The notes under the pieces were generated by a model that did no database searches, was not told where the DNA came from, and worked only from the letters and a program-made list of their open reading frames with translations. Below, one piece after another: positions 56,497 through 64,000 of a DNA stretch of 64,000 nt (positions are counted from its first letter, which is position 1; the number at the start of each line of letters is the position of its first letter). The DNA comes from Rhipicephalus microplus (taxonomy: Eukaryota; Arthropoda; Arachnida; Ixodida; Ixodidae): NCBI RefSeq assembly GCF_043290135.1, contig NC_134701.1, positions 68,706,002 to 68,770,001 of the forward strand. The letters are read 5' to 3'. Made by a program: the position numbers and the translations under genes.

Positions 56497-57654
56497 ATGA
56501 TCATGGACTTATGGGAGCGGCAGAAGCCGGACTTGTTGCTGTTGTGTGAGGAATTGGGAATCAATACAAGGGGTTTGGCCCAAAAACACATAATAATACA
56601 AGTGAATAATAATTTGGGAGCTGTTAATGAGGAGCTCTGTGAAGCATGGGACCTCATCAGTCAAAGAAAGACACAGCAGAAAGAGGAGGAAGAGAGGCGT
56701 GAGCGCGAAAGAGAGGAGCGTCGTTTAGAATGCGAGCGGGAAACAAAAAGGTGGTAATCTGAGACAGAGAGGAACGTCGCATAGAACGTGAACGGGAAAT
56801 AGAAAGACTGAATAGAAGTTGAAGAATAGGTCGGTCAGTAGTCCCCAGCAAGTGGTACCTTATCACAACTTGAAGGCAGAGTTCTGGATGTCTAGGTACA
56901 TGCAGCCATATACAGATTCAGGGTATATTGGCTTGTACTTTAAGATATTTGAGCGGAAGTGTGAGGAACTGTAATTCAAGCGAGACACATGGTGCCGAAG
57001 GCCACTCATGGTTCTGCTTTGCGAGGCAGATGAAGCTGTTGCGCGACTCGGTGAGCAGGACGCGAACAACTACGAGGTAGTTAAGGCAGAAATGTTCCAG
57101 ATATTCGGAAGTTCTATCTGGAGAAAAGAGGAGCAGCTCAGAGAAGATTCTGAAAGAAAGCGCGAAGCAGAAAGACAAAAGTCTGAAAGCGAGGCACGTC
57201 GAAAAGCGCTGGACGTTGAAGCGCGTCGTGAAGCGCCGGAACCAGGGATCGCGCTAGAAAAGGGTCCGCAATTTCTCGAATGCTTCAATGTAGAGCATGT
57301 ACAGAACGAGGCCTAGGCCGGTCTCGAGGTAGAGACAGTATCAAAAGACGGTCCTTGCAAGGATGAGGTGTGTGCCAGCAGCCCTAATGGGCTCAGTAAG
57401 GAGCTGCCTCGAGAGGACGTCTCGAGGTTGTCACACGTAGATATGGTTAGCGCAGTGGCTAATGAGAGCAAGAACGCGACGCTTCAGGAGTGCAGTGATG
57501 TCATCGGACAAGGCCCAGTTAAAGGTTTCATCAGTGTTGACAAACCTAATTTGGCTCGACAGTCCATCGTGACGCAAAGTTCGAAAAGCGTTAGCAGGAG
57601 GGAAGACCTAGCACCAGCTCCAACGAGCTTCTCAACTTCTGAGGTCCCGACGCG
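56497..57654 (+). pseudogene. gag: G5 gag, broken
   Basis: The first piece (56,497-56,757) begins IMDLWERQKPDLLLLCEELG, a short helix-extension-helix-like N-terminus. It is followed by a highly charged coiled coil rich in RERER repeats. After stops, sequence near 56,866-57,120 is capsid-like (AEFWMSRYMQPYTDSG, TWCRRPLMVLLCEA). Another charged region follows, then a linker at 57,368-57,654 containing GQGPVKGFISVDK. The frame ends where the composite TIR element starts. Stops and shifts make it non-coding. Confidence 0.65.
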
Positions 57655-58518
57655 CCCTATTGAAAAACGTCCACCATAGGAATGGTGGATTCTACCAACC
57701 ACCATTTTGGTGGATTACGGTGGTGAAAATATTGGCGGCACATGGTGTATGGTGGCGTATGGTGGAACGGATGGTGGATGGCGCGCTCCAGCCGGCAATG
57801 TTGAAGCGCGAAGCAGCGTCAGAACCACCACGACGACTTGCCACTAAATAAGTAATAACAATATTTGTATAAAAAGGATGTAGCAAGCACCCGTGGAAAA
57901 ATGAAGGTGCGCCAATGGGGAATCGAACCTGCTACCTCCGAATTTAAAACTGAACACACTAACCACTGCACTATGCCGCCAGATGGCGCCGTGGCTGCTA
58001 AAGAAGTAGTCAACTCACAAGGTCCCTGTTTAACTTCAGTTCTGTTTGTCGTTCACTCGGGAGGAATGGGATCTAAACCTGTTACTAAAATTTGCACATT
58101 TGATAAACACGAACAACTGCTGCTGTAACGATTGCCACTGTGATAATGGCAACAGCGGTATGTTTTTGTTACAATTTACAACTGCAAGAAAAAAAAACAA
58201 CTCAGTGGACTGAGGAGCAGGTAGAGTTTATCGGCGGTTACTGCCAAGTTTATTATTTGTTTCTCGCTCCTTACAAAGGGTGATATCAGTTCAGGCTTTA
58301 TGACGCTTCTATGATCATTCGATGGATACGCCCACAAAATTGATTTTCATATTTTTCGCGCAACGAACATTGCCGTCGTGCCAGCGCACCGCTGTTGCTC
58401 TGTCGTTAGAAGCAGCTACAAAACTGCTTGTCCAAAACGAATGCAGTGTGCCAGAAACATTATGCTAACATATTGGTTCAGTAGACATGTGAATTGGCGT
58501 GTCTGTGTTGCCGCGAAC
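57655..58518 (-). mobile_element. Composite TIR element, copy 2, truncated
   Basis: It begins CCCTATTGAAAAA on the plus strand and is the reverse complement of about 28,626-29,474, including the TGGTGGA-rich end and the tRNA-like module. The other end is missing because homology stops at the LTR of G4. It inserted into the gag region of G5. Divergence from copy 1 is moderate. Confidence 0.7.
57905..57980 (-). ncRNA. tRNA-like module of composite element, copy 2
   Basis: On the minus strand TAGTGCAGTGG matches the A box and GGTTCGATTCC the B box, at the same place as in copy 1. Retention of both boxes in two diverged copies suggests they matter to the element. Confidence 0.6.
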
Positions 58519-58531
58519 CATGGATTGGGTT

Positions 58532-58913
58532 TGTTTATTTGTGTTTTGTTTTTTCGGCCTGGTTGCGCCGGCTGTGTGTCAAGCACGTATTCTGGTCTTT
58601 GTGCGCGGCATGTATTATCTCTTGTGATAGGGACAGCGTTTCGAACAAACGTTAACCGTCTAGCATAATCTCAGTTCTTCTAAAGTGTTCTCGATACAAT
58701 TAGACTATTCGAGGAACCATTGCGCCTAGGGATATAAATTCCCGCACAGCCGATGTCGCGACATTCGATCACCGGCGCTCACTAGCGTGCACGTCTTTTT
58801 GCCGACCGCTGCTTCGCCACCTTTGTATTCTTTCAGTTGATAGGGAAGCACAAGTTCGCTCCAATAAACTTGTTTTCCTTGTAGACTACTGCGTCGTCCT
58901 TCGCTGCGTGACA
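58532..58913 (+). repeat. G4 5' LTR, left end approximate
   Basis: Contains GATATAAATTCCC (TATA-like, 58,731-58,743) and CAATAAACT (58,862), and ends GTGACA at 58,913. The start lies between 58,518 and 58,533, where similarity to the interrupted TIR element stops. The 3' LTR is beyond the window. Confidence 0.65.
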
Positions 58914-58915
58914 TC

Positions 58916-58933
58916 TGGTGGAGGTGCGGGGTA
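58916..58933 (+). promoter_or_regulatory. G4 probable primer-binding site
   Basis: TGGTGGAGGTGCGGGG starts two bases after the LTR end, as in G1 and G5. Confidence 0.6.
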
Positions 58934-59060
58934 CATGAACCCTGAGCCATTGTCAAGCCGACAAGCAAGCTGAACTTGTGTCAGCCGCCGACAGCAAGGC
59001 CTTCAGCCAGAGTTTGGACTGCTCCCGGATAAAAAGAAAAAAGAAGACGTAAACACCACG

Positions 59061-60300
59061 ATGATCAACACAGGCACCATGACCAGCGCTACCAACCCTC
59101 CCGTCCTTCTGCAACAACCTTGTGAGCCCCCATGATTCCGAGGATCTCCTGGTGAAGACCCGGAAGAGTGGCTGGAGAAGCTGTAGCGCATCCGCATCTT
59201 TAACAGGTGGGATGACGAATAAACGTTTTGTCATGTCTTCTTCTATTTGGAGGATGCAGCTCGAATGTGGTTTGAGAACCATGAAGGCTCCCTAACCGAC
59301 TGGGCTGTCTTTAAGAGCGAATTCCTCGAATTATTCGCTACGGTTGTGCGGAAAGGACGAGCTGCCCTTTTGTTGGAGACGCGAATGCAACACCCTAAAG
59401 AAGGTGTTGTACTGTTCGCTGAGGAGATGAAGATGCTGTTCCGGAAAGCTGACCCCGAAATGGCAGAAGAGAAGAAGGTGCGCTTTCTGATGCGGGGAGT
59501 TAAACAAGAGCTCTTCACTGGACTCATCCGCAACCCCCCTAAGACCGTCGCTGAGTTCGTCACCGAGGCTTCGATGATCGAGAGGACCTTGGATATGCGT
59601 TCGCGGCAATACGATAGACCACTCAACACCCTTTTGGTGAATCTGGTAAACGCCCCTGGATTGGCGACGGAAAATTTGCGGGAGACCATCCCCGCCCCTC
59701 GCTCGTGAGGAACTGAGGAAATTATTCCCAGCAACGCCTCAGCCCCAAGTCGCCTCCCTCACTGACGTCGTCCGCGAGGAGGTTCAGCAAGCACTGGGGA
59801 ATTCGACGCCGTCGGAAGCATCTTACGAACCACAAGCAAAAACCTACTCCTTTGCGGTTTGTCGACCCCGACCCGTCCCAACCCGTTATCAAGAAACCCC
59901 GCCGTACCGCCGCCCAATGTCGCCCGCCCGACCCCCTGTAACCCGAAACCAGGCGCCCTTGAAGACCGAGGTGTGGCGAATGCTAGATAACCGTCCGCTG
60001 TGCTACCACTGCGGAGAGGCCGACAACGTCTACCACCGCAGCCCGTAGAAGAGGCTGGGTTTGCGTGGGTTCTCCGTCGACGCACACCACCCGCGAGCCG
60101 GCCAGCACCCATTTGAGATCGAAGAATACCTGTCGAACACCAGCCGTGGACCATCCCGTTTCAACCGTTCGCCGTCGCCCTACCTGTACCAATCCCCCAA
60201 CAGTCGCAGCAATGCTGACTTCGCCCGTAGAAGGTCCCCCCGCCCATGAAGGGGAAACTAAAAGCAGCAACTTCTGCAGGTGAAGTTGCGCAACGGCGAA
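59061..60300 (+). pseudogene. gag: G4 gag with stops
   Basis: The ATG at 59,061 opens MINTGTMTSATNPPVLLQQP, but in-frame stops occur near 59,132, 59,183 and 59,219. From 59,247 the capsid region is open (AARMWFENHEGSLTDWAVFK, LLETRMQHPKEGVVLFAEEM) to a stop at 59,706. A zinc knuckle near 60,000 reads CYHCGEADNVYH. The expected histidine and last cysteine are replaced, so RNA binding would be lost. The protein is not functional. Confidence 0.8.
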
Positions 60301-60320
60301 AAAATTAAAACCCTCCAACG

Positions 60321-63300
60321 ATGCAAGACCGTGATTCCCGACATGCCCTCATCCCGACGACCCGACGACACCCTGACGAGACCCCCAAAAACGACGACAG
60401 CTACGCTGCGCGACGCGTACCTGAAATGACGAAGCCTGCCGCTGAGAAGACGACGATGACGACGCATAGTGCCCGACCATCAACACGCGCAAGCCGCGAT
60501 ACGACGCCCCGACGCACCCAAAATTCGAGGAAAGCGGCATCCGACGTCCAGTTGTCCATCAACGGCATTGACGTAGTCGCCCTTATCGAGGGCGACTACG
60601 TCAATGCCGTCGATGGACAACTCAAGGAGGAGGAGGAAGCTAAAGAAAGTTACGACCACATGGGATGGTCCGCACATACGCACAGCAGGAGGCCACCTCG
60701 TGACCCCAAGTGGAATGTGCACATCGCGCGTCACCATAGACGGCACTACGTAACCTGTGGAGTTCGTCATTTTGCCTAACCACTCCCGCGACGTAATTCT
60801 CGGAATGGGCTTTTTGACGGACAATGACGCAATAATTGATCTGCAGACCAGGTCGATAACGTTTTCTTCCGATCTTTCCACGACGCCGCAGCCGAACCTC
60901 GGACACCGTGCTGCTGTAAGGATCGCCGACGATCACGTCACCCTGCCGTCCCACGCAAGCTTGATGATCGCCGTCTATTGTGAAGGTGCTGCTCCTGACG
61001 TCGACGCTATCGTGGATACTGACCAAAGTTGCTTCTAGACCGCGGTGTGTCTGTCGCAAGAGGCATTGCACGGTTTAAGCAACGCAGATGCCACGTTTTG
61101 GTCACCAATTTCACCGAGGAGTACAAGCATCTAAACAAGGGCGCTGCAATGGCGTTCCTCGAAGAAACGCAAGAAGCGAGTCAAGTGATCGCGGTCGCCA
61201 CCTTTGAACGCACACGCGCAGATGCTTCCAGGCGGCCACATCCTTTCGACGTGAACCCGGCGCTGTCGCAAGAAAATCGGGACATATTACTGGAGTTGCT
61301 CCGTCGCTACAGCGAGTGTTTTTCCTCGAACTCGAAGTTACGTCAGACACCTTTGGCGAAGCACCGGATAATAACCGAAGATGGAGCCCGACCTACCAGA
61401 CAGTCATCGTACCGCGTTTCTTCACACGAGCGGGAAGCCACCCAGACTCAAGTAGTTGACATGCTCAGCGACGACATAATACAGCCATTGAAAAGTCCGT
61501 GGGCTGCGCCGGTTGTACTCGTAAAGAAAAAAGATGGCACTTTAAGATTCTGCGTTGACTACCGGATACTAAACAAAATCACCAAAAAGGACGTGTACCC
61601 CCTGCCACGAATCGACGACGCTCTCGACCACCTCTGCCACGCCAAGTACTTCTCATCCATGGATATGAAGACCGGTTACTGGCAAATTGAAGTGGACGAG
61701 AGAGACCGAGAGAAGACTGCATTTATAACCCCGGACGGTATATACGAGTTCAAGGTGATGCCGTTTGGGCTGTGCACGGCGCCCGCAACGTTTCAGAGAG
61801 TCATGAACACTGTGCTAGCAGGCCCGAAGTGGCACACTTGCCTCGTATACCTCGACGACGTTGTCGTATTCGCCCGGACTTTCGACGAACACCTCACAAG
61901 GTTGGAATCTGTACTCGAGGCCATTCGAACGTCGGAGTTAACACTGAAGCCTGAGAAGTGCCGTTTCGCGTACGAGGAACTCAAGTTCTTGGCTCACGTC
62001 GTGAACGTCGCGGGAGTTCTACCTGACCCAGCAAAAACATCAGCCATTGCGAACTTCCCAAGGCCGAAAGTTAAGAAGGGTCTGCGAAGGTTCCTCGGAC
62101 TGTGCGCATACTACCGGTGCTTCGTCGCAAACTTCGCACGCATTGCAGAGCCACTCACGCGCCTGACGAAAGAAAGCACCCCTGTCAGCTGGAAAAACGA
62201 CCAAAAAAAGGCATTCTGCGAGCTGCAACAACGCCTGCAAAACCCGCCCGAGCTCGCTCATTTCGAAAAAAAGGCCGAAACAGCAATGCACACGGACGCC
62301 AGTGATATCGGTTTGGGTGCCATCCTCGTCCAAAAGCAAAGCGGTTGCGAAAAGGTAATCGCCTATGCAAGCCGTGGTCTGTCGAAGAAGGAGAGAAACT
62401 ACTCTGCCTCCGAGAAAGAGTGCCTGGCTATCATAAGGGCCATTTTAAAATTTTGCCCATATGTCTATGGTAGACCATTTAAGGTTGTCACAGACCATCA
62501 TGCGCTGTGTTGGCTCGCCAATTTGAAGGACCCCTCTGGCCGTCTTGGGCGGTGGAGCTTGCGCCTGCAAGAATTCGACGTTACAATAGTCTACAAATCC
62601 GGCAGGAAACACTCCGACGCCGACTGCCTGTCCCGCGCCCTCGTCGACCCACCACCACAGGACTCCGATGAAGACAGCGCGTTCTTCGGAGTCGTGACAG
62701 AGAGCAACCTAGTCGCCCAGCAGTGTGCCGACCCTGACCTCCGCGCCATGATCGACTACCTCGAAGGACGCAACGTCGCCGTGCCTAGGGCGTTCAAGCG
62801 TAACTTACCAGCGTTCAGCCTCAAAAACTCCATCCCAGTGAAAAAGAATTTCAACCCCGGAAAGAGAATGAATTATCTACTTGTCATTCCCGCAGAACTT
62901 CGTGACGAAATTTTGGAAGCGTGTCACGACGACCCGTCTTCCGGACATCTTGGAACATTTCGCACGATTACAAAAATCAAAGCGAAATACTTCTGGCCCC
63001 GCCTTACATCCGATGTCACCCACTACGTCCGGAGCTGCCGTGACTGCTAGCGACGGAAAACACCGACAAGACCCGCCGGACTTCTGCAGCCGATCGCCGT
63101 CCCAACGAGGTCCTTCCAACAGATCGGAATGGACCTTCTGGGCCCGTTCCCTACATCCCGATCCGCGAACAAATGGATTGTCGTAGCGACAGACTACATG
63201 ACGCGCTACGTAGAGACCACCGCTCTTCCGAGGGGAACTGCACAAGAAGTTGCAAAGTTCTTTATTAACCAAGTTGTGCTGCGACATGGAGCTCCTGAAG

Positions 63301-63970
63301 TCCTAATCACGGACCGCCGAACGGCCTTCACTGCGGAGCTCATGCAAGGAATCTTACGCTACAGCAACAAGGATCACCGACGAACGACGGCGTACCACCC
63401 CAAACGAACGAATTAACGGAACGGCTGAATAAGACAATCGCGGATATGCTGTCTATGTACGTCGACGTTGAACATACGACTTGGGACGAAGTCCTCCCGT
63501 ACGTCACGTTTGCGTACAATACGGCTATCCAAGAAACCATGCAGATGACACCGTTCGAGCTCGTCTACGGAAGACGGCCGACTACGATGCTCGACGCCAC
63601 GCTTCCGCACGTAGAAGACGACGACCTCAACGCCGACGTCCAAGGATACCTCCAACGTGCGGAGGAGGCTAGCCAGCTCGCTCGAGTTTGTATAACGGAC
63701 CAGCAACTGGTGGATGCCGGACGCTACAATCTCCGAGGCCGAGACGCCGAGTACCATCCTGGAGATCGTGTGTGGGTTTCAACTCCCATTCGACGACGTG
63801 GACTCAGTGAGAAACTTCTACGACGCTATTTCGGACCCTACCGAATTCTACGACGTGTTGGCGAACTAACGTACGAAGCGATCCCCGACGGTGACTCCCT
63901 TACATCACGACGACGCACGCGGCCCGAAGTGGTCCATGTGGTTCACTTAAAACCTTTCTACGGACGATGA
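60321..63970 (+). pseudogene. pol: G4 pol, nearly intact after the protease
   Basis: The protease region (about 60,540-61,030) is disrupted. A hairpin replaces the active-site segment, and the frame changes twice. From about 61,030 a 673-codon frame encodes RT (RFCVDYRILNKITKKDVYPL; YLDD near 61,850), RNase H (MHTDASDIGLGAIL; TDHHALCWL) and the integrase zinc site. One TAG at 63,048 follows the last zinc cysteine. The same frame then carries the integrase core (MDLLGPFPTS, TDRRTAF) to a 1-nt shift near 63,400. The final frame, 63,446-63,970, ends with the GPY-type tail (YFGPYRILRRVG) and VVHVVHLKPFYGR. The copy is inactive, but its RT part decayed little. Confidence 0.87.
60550..60622. repeat. 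Hairpin with 34-bp arms inside the G4 protease
   Basis: 60,550-60,583 and 60,589-60,622 are inverted copies with a single mismatch (60,561 against 60,611) and a 5-nt loop. The left arm encodes QLSINGIDVVAL in the protease frame. The right arm lies where the DTGA-type active site should follow. The active site is absent. Confidence 0.92.
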
Positions 63971-64000
63971 CCAACTTTTATTTTAATTTGTTTGGACTGT

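Larger units (their letters stand above)
58532..64000 (+). mobile_element. Gypsy element G4, runs off the window
   Basis: 5' LTR, primer site, gag and pol are present in order. The pol stop is at 63,968-63,970 and the 3' LTR is not reached. Lesions are concentrated in gag and protease, while RT to integrase is nearly intact. It inserted in the composite TIR element, which itself sits in G5. Confidence 0.85.

Overview
This is eukaryotic DNA with no sign of bacterial gene organisation. It most resembles an intergenic, transposon-rich stretch of a hard tick (ixodid) genome, probably of the metastriate or Rhipicephalus type. That assignment is an inference. It rests on a Ruka-like tRNA-derived SINE, several other tRNA-headed SINEs, RTE and I-clade LINEs with RNase H, closely related Gypsy families, and long (TA)n tracts that follow SINE bodies. 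No complete host gene is visible. The only candidate host sequences are a signal-peptide first exon behind a TATA box (about 54.26-54.46 kb), a possible downstream exon (55.1-55.45 kb), and a 65-residue terminal exon with splice acceptor and poly(A) signal (38.77-38.99 kb). Two of these three lie next to copies of a roughly 300-bp repeat that occurs three times, always in the same orientation (0.55, 37.7 and 54.8 kb). These may be remnants of a small secreted-protein gene family.

Layout: 0-2 kb is mostly unassigned, with a hairpin. 2.03-3.06 kb is a PIF/Harbinger-like TIR element. 3.15-4.34 kb is a palindrome-rich cluster of SINE bodies, (TA)n tracts and a fold-back holding hammerhead-ribozyme-like cores. 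4.34-9.62 kb is an apparently complete Gypsy element (G1, minus strand) with two identical 171-bp LTRs and open gag and pol frames. 9.76-15.20 kb is a related but decayed Gypsy element (G2, minus) carrying a SINE. Both sit in the same (TA)n tract. 15.3-17.93 kb is a truncated plus-strand Gypsy pol (G3) with its 3' LTR. 19.3-21.5 kb holds pieces of a CsRn1-like Gypsy element, with a 5'-truncated LINE inserted in one LTR copy. 24.47-27.17 kb is an old hAT-like element. 27.41-29.47 kb is an unusual composite TIR element with a TGGTGGA-rich end and a tRNA-like module. 32.16-35.31 kb is an RTE LINE (minus) with a 12-bp target duplication. 40.7-43.96 kb is a broken I-clade LINE (minus), followed by a SINE and the 3' end of a third LINE type. 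47.8-53.1 kb is a nearly full-length but broken I-clade LINE (plus). 55.9-57.65 kb is the 5' part of another Gypsy (G5), interrupted by a second copy of the composite TIR element. That copy is in turn interrupted by the last Gypsy (G4, 58.5 kb to the window end), whose pol runs to 63,970 with few lesions.

Mechanism and history: only G1 looks capable of autonomous retrotransposition. It encodes Gag with a CCHC knuckle and a Pol with protease, reverse transcriptase, RNase H and a DDE integrase, between a plausible primer-binding site and polypurine tract. All the other elements carry stops, frameshifts or truncations. The clearest structural themes are nested insertion, repeated use of (TA)n tracts as landing sites, and inverted repeats. 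The inverted repeats include a perfect 34-bp palindrome at 53,993 and a 34-bp-arm hairpin that sits where a protease active site should be, at 60,550. All family assignments were made by reading translated motifs, without database searches.
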